Notes: generated by a model from the sequence alone, not told the origin. A stretch of 64,000 nucleotides of DNA from Magicicada septendecula (GCA_034769895.1 CM068374.1:354564302-354628301); one strand, 5' to 3'. Positions 46,183 to 57,816 are shown, numbered from the stretch's first letter. Numbers and translations are program-made.

Positions 46183-47348
46183 TGTTATGTTCATTTACAT
46201 TTTAAATATATACAATACAAAAATACAGTTTCCACCTACCTGCAAGGTTTCTTATATTCGGGTCCAGAATTCGATAACATGTACGTCAGATGCAAAACTG
46301 TGTTAAAGGTTATCGAAATAACTTACTCTACACATTTTATGAAGAGAAATTATGATTTTTAATTATCAAATATTGCAACGTTAAAGGTTAAATTTTTCCA
46401 AAAATTTTCTCACATGGTTTTCCAAATTTTGTTACCCTGGTTCATACATCTTACTATGATATACCTAAATTATATTACTTACATCTATGTAGATAGCCCA
46501 GCCTGCATCACACACTCTCACATTATTAACAAAACCTTTAACACCTTGAATCTAATAATATAAAAATACCCCTCCCCAGCCGGCACGCGGTTTTAGTTCG
46601 CACTGTTCGTTTTTCTCATTTTTGACTTTGTGATGAGTTCCGGATTTCACGGTTGTTGCTAATTGATAACTATTGGTTTCACTGCCGCCTAGTAGTTCAC
46701 AAAATAGAGTTTTAAGACTGAAACGTGGAAAAATCTGAAGAGCCCCTTTAGGGCGGTGTCTGGCCAGACACGATCAGTGACGAACTGCCCAAGGTGTTTC
46801 CTTGAGTCGCGGGAAATGAGCAGTCACGGCCATCATGTTTTAGTCGCCGTTGGTGCTTAATTGCGGTGGCATAACCATTTTATGCATGGATTATAACTGG
46901 TATATGTGTGGTACCAGAGGCCGATATTGGCATCTGCTCTGCTGATGTCGCTCACAGTAGGCGGAGTTTAACGCTGTTTTCCGGTAGCCGGTCGATTGGA
47001 ACTACTAACTTTTCGTCCCAGCGCCATGTTTGTCTCAACTGTGGTGTCTCTCACGGCGTCATTGCCGATCCCCGCCCGGCTGAGTTGCATACGGGCGTCA
47101 AAACACATGCACAGAGTTCTTAGAATTTTGGTGGAGGTAAATTCTTCTGCCGTGTTACACCACTGAAATTGCGCATTGCCTTTGTTCCAAACGCTGTTTC
47201 TCAACCTCGTGCTGTTGCTTGGAAAATAACGTTGCACAATAATGCAGCTTTACAATACTTTATCCAAACCCGCCCGAAATTGAAATGAATAAAAATATAA
47301 TTACCCCATACTGTTAAAAATAAAACACCCAAAATTTGACCCGCTACA
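46183..47348 (-). repeat. Element C 5' LTR
   Basis: This is the partner of 39949-41115. It is followed at once by agac, the right copy of the target duplication. Confidence 0.9.
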
Positions 47349-48210
47349 AGACGACAGCCCAGGAGTTATCTATCGAAGAAGACGACATCAGGATCTTCAG
47401 CAACAAGTAACCGATGAGTATAAACATTATCCCTTAAATCGTATTCACAACTTTTGGTCTGAATTAAATATAACTATTTCAAAATCACTGATCACTATTT
47501 TCAAGTCAAAATAAATGCTTATTTAAATTCACTATTTAACTCTAACCAATTAATAATTATTAAGAAAGTAAAATATGATAAATAATTAACGAATCTTTTA
47601 ATAACGAACTTTTGGCAAACGAAACATAACCCAAAATTGCTTTACAAGTTTTCATTGGTGATAACTTAATTAAATGTAATGAGATATCGATTTATTTATG
47701 TAATTAGTCTTAAGAATTGTTATAACTTTGTGTGTGTTAGCCGTAAGTACATATTTCTGTAGCCGAAAGGACTTTACACCCCTGAGAAAAACGATATTTT
47801 TACTGTAAACTAACGTTACTGACTGATTGTATACAACTGAGCTGAGCAAGTACCAACTGCACAATTGTAATAGCCGGTGCCGAAAACGAATTTTGATGTA
47901 TAATAAACCAAGTGAAATATTCTAAAGGATTAATAAATGTTCTCAATCTGCAATGCTGTATGTTTGATTCAGTTAATTTAGAATTACGACTAGTAATTAT
48001 TGAAGTGAAGGCGTTAAAGCGAGACGCAAGCTGGGTCATACTGCGGAGAGCTGTACGCCAATCAGGTGGCGAGGCGGCAACGTTTGAATGCAGCAGAGCA
48101 AAATACGGTTTACCCGTACACGACTGAGAGCATACATTTTGACACGTTTAACACCAAACAACATTTAAACTTTAATTAATTTTTACAACCCACATAAACA
48201 GCTAGTTACA

Positions 48211-49072
48211 ATATGAGAAAACAGGTAATACCCAGGTAGGATAGGAGTAGGTAAGGAAGAAACCCAGAAAATGACTAAACCCACAAGAAGATGAAGAAAA
48301 TAAATTTATAAGAAACCAGAAGAAGAGGAGGAATCAATGAAGAAACAAGAACAAGACAGCATCCACAAGAAGAAGGAATGCTCTTATAAAAAACCCAAAC
48401 CCCTAAATAAATATAATAATAATAATAAATCCAAGTATAACAAAATATCAAAGGTAAAAACCACATGTACAATAGATGTAAACCAAAAAAGCGTATAGAG
48501 TAAGAATTGAAAGTGAACAAATGTGAAATAATAATATAACACCAAAGACAAATCTTCATTATAATCTATAAATAGATTTCTTGATTCTAGTAAAACTGTA
48601 TAACTATTTAGAATTAAAATCAAGGAATAAATACAGAAAGTGCAAGTTTTAGTGTTATAGAAAATAAACCTTATATTTCAATATTGGTGTTCACAAACTG
48701 AGTAGATGATGAAATACTACAACTTTAAAGTGATTTAATTTGTGTTCATGAATAATAAATAGAGTATTATCATGACCTATAATACATGTGTTTTTGTAAA
48801 TAACTGCCACTCTTTTTAGAATAACATTCATTAGAATGAACAAAATAAAACAGAGCAGGCCATAATAACAGTGAAGTGACAAGGTATCATTACCCCAAAA
48901 AACAGATAAAACTGATGTTCAAACCTAGTTTAAGAAATATAGAATAAGATTATCATAATTATATTTGTTTGTATAGAATAAGGTGTTAGAAACAATTAAG
49001 TGTAAATGTCAGAATCTAACATTCCTTATTTATAATATTTCTTGTATATTTTATATATCAATAAGTAGACAA
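48211..49072. other. Element A 3' internal non-coding region, right part
   Basis: A-rich, with repeated GAAGAAG-like phrases at 48270-48380; no supported ORF. It links the B array to the 3' LTR of A. No clear polypurine tract is seen before 49073. Confidence 0.55.
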
Positions 49073-49094
49073 TGTCCGAGTTAAAAAGACAAAT

Positions 49095-50247
49095 TGTAAT
49101 ATATCATTTTATTGATAATTAATTGAACTTATTCTAAGGTTACTGTTCACTGTCTAAGAGTTTCTTCGGGCGCCATCTTGTATTTATTATTTACAAGAAA
49201 CAGAACACACACAAAAAATTGTACCTATCATTTTGGGGTTCTTTTCGGCGAACAGGAGATCAGAATTGGTTGTTCAAAATAAAGAAAACTTTATATTGTT
49301 TCCCATAATTAAGTTTTATTAACAATTAGATGGTCTCATCATTTAACTTTAAAAGATCATTGACAAACTACCTCTTTACCTCCCTCATCTATTATACAAT
49401 TCTCATTCTAAAAACTCACATAAAATAAAATTGAAACATAGTATACAATTTTTAATTACCAAAAAAAAATCAAGATATTAAATAGAAATAATTTTTAGAC
49501 ACACAAACCAGCCTTCTTAATTTACATAATTTCACTCACTCATACACACACAGTTACTTTATAACCTGAGAGATCTCATTTTATATTTTATTAAAAGTTT
49601 ATTTCATCATTATTCCAGTAATTTTGAATAACCCTTGTTAAAATTTTATGGATACATTGCTACTTAGCTGTTCAATTGAGTCTTGAAGGCGTCACACTTT
49701 TACGCGCACATTGTTAAGTTTTAATGGGTAATTTCCGAAAAAGAAAACTGTTCTTGTAATGAAAAGAAAAACTGTTAGTTATTTATACATTTCTATTTTT
49801 ACTTCACATTTTATATGTTGCGGGCGACTAAACCTTCGCCCAAAACCGGTGAGCCGGCGGACGCACACAACAGCTCGCGTCCGGTGTGTTAAGATGTTAT
49901 TGTCCGACTGGCTTTGTTCTGTGAGTGTGACAAAGCTGCTGGCGTTGACACACCTACATTCTTCGTTATGTAAGGCGCTGACGTAATATCGCCTGATGTC
50001 AGTTATATAACTTGTTTACGCTGTTTTGTGTGTCATTGGTTGACCTTGGCACAATTCCAGCTTGTTGATTCTGTTCGCTTCAATAATTTTATCACCAGCA
50101 GTGCTACCACTGTCGCTACCGTCGCTACCACTGAATTTACCTTTGTTTACGTTTGTCCCTATCATAGTAAAAAAAATGTTATTTGTTTTATTACAAAAAT
50201 ACAAACTTCTTTATTACCCCGAAATAGGCCCAAAATGTCCCGTTACA
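49095..50247 (-). repeat. Element D 3' LTR
   Basis: This is the direct-repeat partner of 54631-55783. Small plus-strand ORFs within (49759-49986 and 50028-50297) recur in the other LTR and are not supported as genes. Confidence 0.9.
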
Positions 50248-50296
50248 ATACCCCCTCAATGAGATATTTTATGCCGAAGCATAAAAAATCTCATTG
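50248..50296 (-). promoter_or_regulatory. Element D polypurine tract and adjacent hairpin
   Basis: In element sense GAGGGGGTAT abuts the 3' LTR. The hairpin 50257-50296 has arms CAATGAGAT/ATCTCATTG, an inner stem TTTTATGC/GCATAAAA and a CGAA loop, nearly continuous over about 18 pairs. Confidence 0.7.
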
Positions 50297-52087
50297 ACAC
50301 ATTCATACTTGCTAAAGGGATCCGCCAGGATATGTCGCCACAACCCCCTTTACGGTTTACAAAAAATATAATCAACTCACCCTTGGTCCGGTGACTGTGA
50401 CCGCACCTGAATGACAATACTGGACTTCTCTCTCGAGATCCCAACACCGTAGAGTCAGACAGATACTCAACGCCCCTGCTCTGACGCGCTGGCCAGCTCA
50501 GGTCCGCCGCCACAGCATCACCAAACACTGAAACAACAAGTCACCTATCAACTAGTGGCCTTATACAACACCATATCCCCAACTGATCTGTTTCCCCCTA
50601 GTGGTGCTGGTTTGCGCTAAGAAGCACTGGTTTTATTTTTTCACTTACTTCTAACATAGATCAGAATACCTAACAACACAATATAACATAAGAAAACATA
50701 GATAGTACATTCGTAATTCACATTGTTATTATTATCTTAAAATAAACAATTTGTATTTAAAATGTTACACACTTTACATCATTCAATTTGCATATAAAAT
50801 CATAAAAATTGCATTCTAATCTCAATTTAACTTTTATTAATTCGTTTCTCAAAAATTTATTATATTTTTTTTTTTTCAATCTTCGTTTTACACATCATTT
50901 CATTTATTATTCCCTTTCATTAATTTGGGTGATTCTACGTTATTCATTATAATTCCCTTTATCAACTTGGCATTTACTCATAATCTTACCCCTTTTATTA
51001 CTCTAACGCTCCCTTACCAAATCTTTAACTAGTATGACACCCCTCTCTACCAAAAAATCTACTAACCCTTCTCTACCTCTAACTACTTACTACTTTAACC
51101 CAATTCGCCACCTTCTCTCAATATATAAAAAAAATACTCTCTAACCCTTTGTACATAGGATAAGTGTTCCCCCCCCCAAAAACTCAATTTCCCTTATCTG
51201 GTTCCTGGATTCTACCTAAGGCAACCCCTTTCCACTAAAATCGTTCCCTATCCCGTCCCAACTTATCATTATGTTGCGGACTCCCACATTACACTACCCC
51301 TACTACAAAATTGCCATCCCCAAAATCTCAATCTCATTATCTTACTACAACTACAACAAAATAACATCATCAATTATAAACAACAATATATCAATCAAAA
51401 CTCTACATATATTCTCCATTACTACTGTGTCTCCACTTATACTCAAATTCTCTATTACTTGTATTTCGTCTCTCATTCTCTTTAATACCCCAATATATTC
51501 AACTTGGACTGACTCAAACGTTTTACTCAAACAATTACTATCACCCACTTCTATCTTCTGCAACCCATTGAAAATTTTAACTATCACAACTTTATTTCAT
51601 TTTATTTTAAAATCTATAAACACATTGAATACATATTATTATATTTTTATAATCCTTATTCCTAACATACTACATGCAATTAACACAATAAGACATAATA
51701 AACACAATATAGGAAGTATCTAGTGCATTTATTTTGCAAATCAAAACAAAATTATTTAGTAGCGAGTCATCATTATTAAAAATACAACAAATTTCTAAGT
51801 CGTTACCCCCCTGGATAACCTCCCTGCCACACACACTATGACCCCCCCTGGACTGTGGCGTCCAGTTGCGTCCACAAGGACTGAAATTTTGGAGGAATTT
51901 GACATCTCCGTGTCCTTGCTTCTGCGTTACATTTTAAAAGGTTCAGATATCAACATATCTCTGTCTATAGTTATGCGCCCTTAATGCGGGTCTACCACCT
52001 GGCTTTGCTGTTCCTCCTCAAACAGAGTGGCAGCCGCTGTTCCCTAGTGCCGGGATTTCCCCTAGTTTCACCCCCCATTAATTTCTA
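50297..52087. other. Element D internal non-coding region, part shared with C
   Basis: The GGACTTCTC hairpin lies at 50421-50442 (TCTC-tc-GAGA). A block at about 51028-51433 matches C 42395-42812. Minus- and plus-strand ORFs here are not kept in C and are taken as chance. 50640-51000 is A/T-rich with nothing seen. About 51820-52080 again resembles C (about 43490-43775), including a shared CAGAGTGGCAGCCGCTGTTC. Confidence 0.5.
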
Positions 52088-52370
52088 ATATATACCAATT
52101 TCAAGTCAGCTATGGTCAAGGGACTTGATATGACCATAGCTGGCCGCTAGCCAAATCCACGATTAGTGCTGGTAAGGCAGTAATCGCCCGAAAAGTCGGG
52201 GAAATCATCTCTTCCTTCAGGCATGTATTCGTCATCATTAATTTGCACGGCACGGCAATTTATCAAGTTACAATTTAAAATTGTACAAAAAGGGTGTGCC
52301 GTGCATTTTCGCCATGTTGGCCTCCGATGGAGGTAACACTCTCTGTTACCCCCAACACTTTCCGCTATCT
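52088..52370 (-). ncRNA. Element D conserved structured segment (putative cis-acting RNA)
   Basis: 52088-52206 is the 119-base block shared with C. Arms CAGCTATGGTCA (52107-52118) and TGACCATAGCTG (52131-52142) pair perfectly and overlap the alternative pair TCAAGTC/GACTTGA. Next, TGCACGGCAC (52244-52253) pairs with GTGCCGTGCA (52296-52305) around an inner TACAA/TTGTA palindrome, where C has a different sequence with the same nesting. A further stem GGTAACA/TGTTACC follows near 52330-52350. It lies about 1 kb after the ORF, as in C. Confidence 0.5.
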
Positions 52371-53203
52371 ACTGGGGCACATGCCACCCCCGCAACAGCA
52401 ACTTAATAACTAATTAATTAAAAATGATAAGTAAACTTTCTACAATTGCTGTCTCTACACTCCATTATTATAATCACTTCTATGCACACCACTCTACCCC
52501 CCAAAATTTCCCCACACATCTTGTATCATAACACAACAAACAAATAGAAATTAACTGGATTATTAGCATACATTAAGCAAGCAATTCTCTTTTAAATAAT
52601 TGATATAAAAACTTATAAACATTATAATTTGAAATTTTTATTAACTCTTTTATATCATCATTTCATTATTTATCCTTTGCTGTAATTAGGTTCCTCAAAA
52701 TTTTCAAATCTATTATTAATCTATTTATTTTAACAATTATGGTATTCCACAAACTAAAACATTTAACATTTATTTATTTATTTATTGTTATTAAATTAAA
52801 ATCTCATCAAATAATTTAAATTCATTATAAAATTCAAACATATAATCTTCAATCACAATATTTAAACATCTCAAATTATTTACTTCAATTTAGTATTAAA
52901 ATACAACATATTTCAATTATTCTCAAAAATTTACAATTCATCAATTATTGTCTTCACAATTATTTTATTATTTATTTAGACTGCAAACTATTAATAATAT
53001 TATTATTATTATCACAACATTTTTCTACTATATATACACATTATTTACCTACCATTTCATAATACACACACTTGAATTCACTACATTATTTACAAATTAT
53101 TCGTCAATAACTGTTCAATTGTTTCCCACTTCATAGGTCCAAATCTGCAAGGTCATTACCAAAATTTATAATATTTAACAATGTCCATACACTCATTTTA
53201 ATT
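52371..53203. other. Element D A/T-rich spacer
   Basis: This A/T-rich stretch lies between the conserved segment and the end of the ORF. The small plus-strand ORF at 52948-53136 is low-complexity. I see no feature here. Confidence 0.5.
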
Positions 53204-54454
53204 TCAACCTCCATCATCGTATATATATCGAATATATTTATAACATGCATAATTGTTATCCACATACAATTTGTTATTATTATTATTATTATAATCCATT
53301 AACTTTATTTCATTCATTATGCCATTATAATTTATAGGGTTATTCCCTATTAATATTTCATAAACCTTGTCAACATAAGTTATTACTGTCCAGTCTCCAT
53401 CAGTATTATTGGTCAACGTCAGGTAAGTTGTTTTATCATTTTTATATTCCTCTACTATAACGTCAGGTAAGTCATTATCGTTTATAAAGATATTATCAAA
53501 ATAATTCTCTATCTCTCTTGTAACAGGTAAGTATTTTATATGGTTCATCTTCACCCCTTCTAATATTTTTCTCAATTCATCATAATTTCTTTTTAACTTA
53601 TACAATTCTATCTCTCTCTCAATACACAACTCTCTCTCTTCATAACACCACATCACACTCTCACAATTATTACAGACAGAGGGTACAACATTATACAACA
53701 TCAATATACACTTCAATTCATCTACCAATATGGGTCTCTCGCCCTTCAAAAACAACATTTGTGAACACTCTGGTTCAGAAAAATTAATGGGAAAATTTAC
53801 CCTCTGTCCACATTCAACTACTATATTATTTTTCCACTCTCTCTCTACTTCATCAATACACCTTAACATCTCATAATCACATTCCACAAACTCATCAGTA
53901 CTCTCTGATATGACATTTTCAATTATATTATTATTCTCATTATTTTCAACAACATCATTATTATTTATTAATTCTTTATCTGGCATCGTATTTTTACATT
54001 TGTCACTACAATTTTCATTTGTTTTATTTTTCTCTGTACATACACACTTTCTTGACTCATTTGCTGCTCTTTTTACTTCACTACATATTTCATTCATTCG
54101 GTCTTCAATGCTACACAGTGAATTAGTTAATACATCAAAACGTTTGTTTAATTCAGTATTCTGTATATCTAATTTCACATTTATACTGCTTTTAAATTCT
54201 TGCATCTCGTTTTTCTGTTCATTGAATTTAATATTGAAATCACTATTGTTCATATCAAATTTATTCAACAATAACTGCATCATACTCATCATATCACTAT
54301 TATTCTCTTTCTTAACTGAGGTCGGCGTCGACTGACTCGTTACGCCTTCCATTATTCTCGATTCAGTCTCGCTTAAATTGCTATTTATTTGACTTTCAGT
54401 TTGACTATCAGTGAAACTGACTTCATTGTTAATATTTTCATTAGTATTCATCAT
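53204..54454 (-). CDS. Element D ORF of unknown family in the gag position (416 residues)
   Basis: An intact frame runs from ATG 54454 to 53204 on the minus strand, the first long ORF after the primer-binding site. The N-terminal 60 residues are polar (SDSQTESQ-like), about 60-130 look helical and coiled-coil-like, and a short Cys-rich patch (CVCTEK, CSDKC) follows. Segments shared with C are CDYEMLRCIDEVEREWKNN with VVECGQR-x-NFP (about 195-225) and MLYNVVPSV-x-NNCES-x-MWCYEERE (about 255-285). The C terminus is hydrophilic, Asn-rich, ending DDGG. There is no aspartic protease, RT, integrase or CCHC knuckle. I do not recognise the family; it may be a diverged Gag. Conservation of the two segments in the broken C copy argues the ORF is real. 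Confidence 0.75.
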   Translation of the reverse strand: MMNTNENINNEVSFTDSQTESQINSNLSETESRIMEGVTSQSTPTSVKKENNSDMMSMMQLLLNKFDMNNSDFNIKFNEQKNEMQEFKSSINVKLDIQNTELNKRFDVLTNSLCSIEDRMNEICSEVKRAANESRKCVCTEKNKTNENCSDKCKNTMPDKELINNNDVVENNENNNIIENVISESTDEFVECDYEMLRCIDEVEREWKNNIVVECGQRVNFPINFSEPECSQMLFLKGERPILVDELKCILMLYNVVPSVCNNCESVMWCYEERELCIEREIELYKLKRNYDELRKILEGVKMNHIKYLPVTREIENYFDNIFINDNDLPDVIVEEYKNDKTTYLTLTNNTDGDWTVITYVDKVYEILIGNNPINYNGIMNEIKLMDYNNNNNNKLYVDNNYACYKYIRYIYDDGG

Positions 54455-54610
54455 TTTTATTTAATTCTTACTTACTTATAATACACATCTATCAATCATA
54501 TTATAACCTTACTACTTATGTTTACACATTTTTTAGTTACCTTAAACAACCATTCTGCTCTCCCAAGTAGGCCTATATTTATATAAAAAAAATATGTTTT
54601 ATATAAATGT

Positions 54611-54628
54611 CCCTAAGTTCGGAAGCCA
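54611..54628 (-). other. Element D primer-binding site
   Basis: In element sense TGGCTTCCGAACTTAGGG follows the 5' LTR after two bases. After TGGC it differs from that of C, so D probably uses a different tRNA, which I cannot name. Confidence 0.5.
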
Positions 54629-54630
54629 AA

Positions 54631-55783
54631 TGTAATATATCATTTTATTGATAATTAATTGAACTTATTCTAAGGTTACTGTTCACTGTCTAGAGTTTCT
54701 TCAGGCGCCATCTTGTATTTATTATTTACAAGAAACAGAACACACACACAAAATTGTACCTATCATTTTGGGGTTCTTTTCGGCGAACAGGAGATCAGAA
54801 TTGGTTGTTCAAAATAAAGAAAACTTTATATTGTTTCCCATAATTAAGTTTTATTAACAATTAGATGTTCTCATCATTTAACTTTAAAAGATCATTGACA
54901 AACTACCTCTTTACCTCCCTCATCTATTATACAATTCTCATTCTAAAAACTCACATAAAATAAAATTGAAACATAGTATACAATTTTTAATTACCAAAAA
55001 AAAAATCAAGATATTAAATAGAAATAATTTTTAGACACACAAACCAGCCTTCTTAATTTACATAATTTCACTCACTCATACACACACAGTTACTTTATAA
55101 CCTGAGAGATCTCATTTTATATTTTATTAAAAGTTTATTTCATCATTATTCCAGTAATTTTGAATAACCCTTGTTAAAATTTTATGGATACATTGCTACT
55201 TAGCTGTTCAATTGAGTCTTGAAGGCGTCACACTTTTACGCGCACATTGTTAAGTTTTAATGGGTAATTTCCGAAAAAGAAAACTGTTCTTGTAATGAAA
55301 AGAAAAACTGTTAGTTATTTATACATTTCTATTTTTACTTCACATTTTATATGTTGCGGGCGACTAAAACTTCGCCCAAAACCGGCGAGCCGGCGGACGC
55401 ACACAACAGCTTGCGTCCGGTGTGTTAAGATGTTATTGTCCGACTGGCTTTGTTCTGTGAGTGTGACAAAGCTGCTGGCGTTGACACACCTACATTCTTC
55501 GTTATGTAAGGCGCTGACGTAATATCGCCTGATGTCAGTTATATAACTTGTTTATGCTGTTTTGTGTGTCATTGGTTGACCTTGGCACAATTCCAGCTTG
55601 TTGATTCTGTTCGCTTCAATAATTTTATCACCAGCAGTGCTACCACTGTCGTTACCGTCGCTACCACTGAATTTACCTTTGTTTACGTTTGTCCCTATCA
55701 TAGTAAAAAAAATGTTATTTGTTTTATTACAAAAATACAAACTTCTTTATTACCCCGAAATAGGCCCAAAATGTCCCGTTACA
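54631..55783 (-). repeat. Element D 5' LTR
   Basis: This is the partner of 49095-50247, with the same length. It is followed by aaat and then the remainder of the A 3' LTR. Confidence 0.9.
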
Positions 55784-57745
55784 AAATATTAATTTAATTT
55801 ATATATTATATATTAATGGCATGAACCATATAATAATTATTTTTGTTTACAATATGAAAATGTTAATTTGAGTTATATGTTATTTGTTAATAGTATGAAC
55901 CATATACTAATTGTTAACTTGTTAAAATAAGAAAATGTCAATCTATGTCACAATAGCAATGAAAGTCAGAGAGGGTATAAATCAATAACTACTATTTAAA
56001 AAACTTTGTATGTAAAAACTATTAGAAATTTAGGCCAAATGTTACAAACTAAAAACAGCCTCAAATTTGATTAAATAAGTGTAGAAATACAATTAAACTG
56101 AAGGAATTTACATAAGGTAAATCAGTAATAAAGTCATGTAATTATAAATATAAGTAAGGAAGATTTTGTAAAATTATAGCCAGAATTATTGTTAAAAATG
56201 GAAATGTAAGAACTCAAAATTTGGAGAGGGGAGTCATATATTACTGAATAATATTTTAAAACAAAACCGATTAAGCTAATTGCAAGAAATTAAGGGAAGA
56301 TAAACCTTTTATTACAATCTGAAATTTCATATAATCACCAATATAACTTATAATATGGCTTCATTTGAAAGACAAGGACAGGAAGCGAATTTTGAAAATT
56401 ACATAAAATGAAGAAACAAATTACCATTTTAGTTTAAAAACTTAATAAAACTACATTATTTGGTATCAAATTACGCAGAATGAACTGAAGAAGAAGATTA
56501 AATAGTTACTAGCTAATAAATTTGAAGAATAACAAAAATATAATCAGTTATATAATGTAAATTATCATATCTACAGGATGCAAGAGAAAGTTCGAACAAT
56601 GCTTTGAATAATATTGTCTTGGCTAAGACTTTGGCCAAGGAAGGAGGAAGTAATTTAGTTGATTATTGAACGAACGTTGAATGATACACTTGATATGTGT
56701 TCTTAAAAACCTTAACCTAGTTACTACAACCGTAATGGCGAACGATTTCGAAGCCTAAAAGTGATGAACGGGAGTTTCAACAAAAAACATATTTTAAACG
56801 GAGACCGAGTGAAACAGACACCTACAAACATTCAACTAACGCTATACAGAACAGAACACCAGTGAATACAACAGTTAAAACCATTAAAACAGTAATAACA
56901 TGTAACCATAAAAGTGCTAACATACGCCTAACATACATAAGTGAATTTGACTTAATATGACACTATTTTTCCGAATACAACACCAAAACTGAACCAGAGA
57001 CACTCCACCAACACAAGAAGGAAGAATTTCAGCCACCAGGATGTAAATTCAGAGGAAAAGCATATTTATTAAACTTTGAATCAGCGAGGTGAGACTGACT
57101 CCCAACTACACACTAGAGGCAGCCATCTTTGATTACCCATCATCCAACTCAACACAGCCACCACACTACGGATTTGGTTTCACAACAGCTTACTTACTAT
57201 TATATATCAAATATTAAATCTGTATTTTAATTTTTAAGGTGATATATTTGTACTGTTATACTTGATAAACTTAACCCTTATTTCTCTGACTTACCATAAA
57301 ATAACTGCTAAAAGAACCTTTTATATATAATTGTACGATAAAACAACACCCTGAGAATCGATTAACAAATCGATAAAGAGTCCAAAGATATTAAATTGTT
57401 AATAAAATTTCTTATTTATATCATACTTCCACAGTTTTTTTCATTCCTAGAATAAATAATATAATAATTAAATTTAGTAGAAGTAACAACCAGGATCTCA
57501 CCACGAAAAAGGAAGATAACCTCCAAAATAAGAAAAGTAAACAAATCGATTGTTCTTGGAGACGAATCTATCAAGTGGCGAGAGAATTTAAAAAATACCG
57601 AAAAGTCAATAAAACAATTAAAACAATAAATAAACGTTTCTGAACACCACAAAACATAATTAATTAATTGTTTTTAATTAATTATATATAAAAAAAATCA
57701 TAAACAAAATTTTTTTAACACGAACATTATTTTTAAAATTAAACA

Positions 57746-57787
<42 letters not shown>

Positions 57788-57816
57788 AACACACACACAC
57801 AAAACGTTTAGTTACA

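Larger units (their letters stand above)
39949..47348 (-). mobile_element. Element C: non-autonomous LTR retrotransposon
   Basis: LTRs of 1167 and 1166 bases (39949-41115 and 46183-47348) run TG to CA and differ at only about half a dozen places. The target duplication agac is exact (39945-39948 and 47349-47352), and removing C restores the sequence seen in LTR1. Orientation is minus: primer-binding site next to the right LTR, polypurine tract next to the left LTR, ORF on the minus strand. In 5.07 kb of internal sequence there is one gag-position ORF and no protease, RT, RNase H or integrase. It must have moved using proteins of another element. It is probably the youngest insertion here. Confidence 0.9.
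11240..48210 (+). mobile_element. Element B: tandem array of three Ty3/Gypsy units sharing four LTRs
   Basis: The order is LTR1, internal 1, LTR2, internal 2, LTR3, internal 3, LTR4, with LTR starts at 11240, 20083, 28886 and 37733 (spacings 8843, 8803, 8847). Adjacent units share one LTR and there are no flanking duplications between units. LTRs run TGTAGC to GTTACA. The units are nearly identical but each has private differences (a 31-base deletion in LTR2, a 14-base deletion and a nonsense codon in unit 2, a substitution in the integrase zinc finger of unit 1), so they are distinct copies. No matching target duplication is seen at the outer edges (aatc left, atat right). Element C sits inside LTR4. 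Confidence 0.9.
37733..48210 (+). repeat. Element B LTR4, split by element C
   Basis: The two parts are 37733-39948 and 47349-48210 (with a 4-base duplication). Joined, they match LTR3 apart from substitutions and a 7-base deletion near 39627. The C insertion lies in the first copy of the 31-base tandem duplication. The 3' part includes the G/C-rich end of the LTR and stops at GTTACA before element A sequence resumes. Confidence 0.9.
49095..55783 (-). mobile_element. Element D: non-autonomous LTR retrotransposon related to C
   Basis: Two 1153-base LTRs (49095-50247 and 54631-55783) run TG to CA and differ at roughly ten positions. The target duplication aaat is exact (49091-49094 and 55784-55787). 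Orientation is minus: primer-binding site at the right, polypurine tract at the left, intact ORF on the minus strand. Like C it lacks any pol domain. It shares with C the LTR edges, the polypurine-tract hairpin, several non-coding blocks in the same order and the ORF type, but LTR bodies and primer-binding site differ. Confidence 0.9.
1198..57816 (+). mobile_element. Element A: Ty3/Gypsy LTR retrotransposon, disrupted by nested insertions B, C and D
   Basis: Two 2.05-kb direct repeats (1198-3249, and 49073-49094 joined to 55788-57816) bracket a gag-pol of Gypsy type (protease, RT, RNase H, integrase). Once the nested elements are removed the two LTRs have nearly equal lengths (2052 and 2051). 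The internal region begins with a TGGCGC primer-binding site. Bases next to the ends are acat on the left (1194-1197) and atat on the right (57817-57820), a possible 4-bp target duplication with one mismatch. Five nonsense codons and visible LTR divergence mark it as the oldest element of the nest. The exact LTR start is an inference from a short TGT-CCGAG match, because the A/T-rich edge aligns poorly. Confidence 0.85.
49073..57816 (+). repeat. Element A 3' LTR, split by element D
   Basis: The parts are 49073-49094 (22 bases, starting TGTCCGAG) and 55788-57816. Joined length 2051 fits the 2052-base 5' LTR. From 55802 on the match to the 5' LTR is close; the first 50 bases are a weaker A/T-rich alignment. 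It includes (AT)18 at 57748-57783 and ends GTTACA. Confidence 0.8.
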
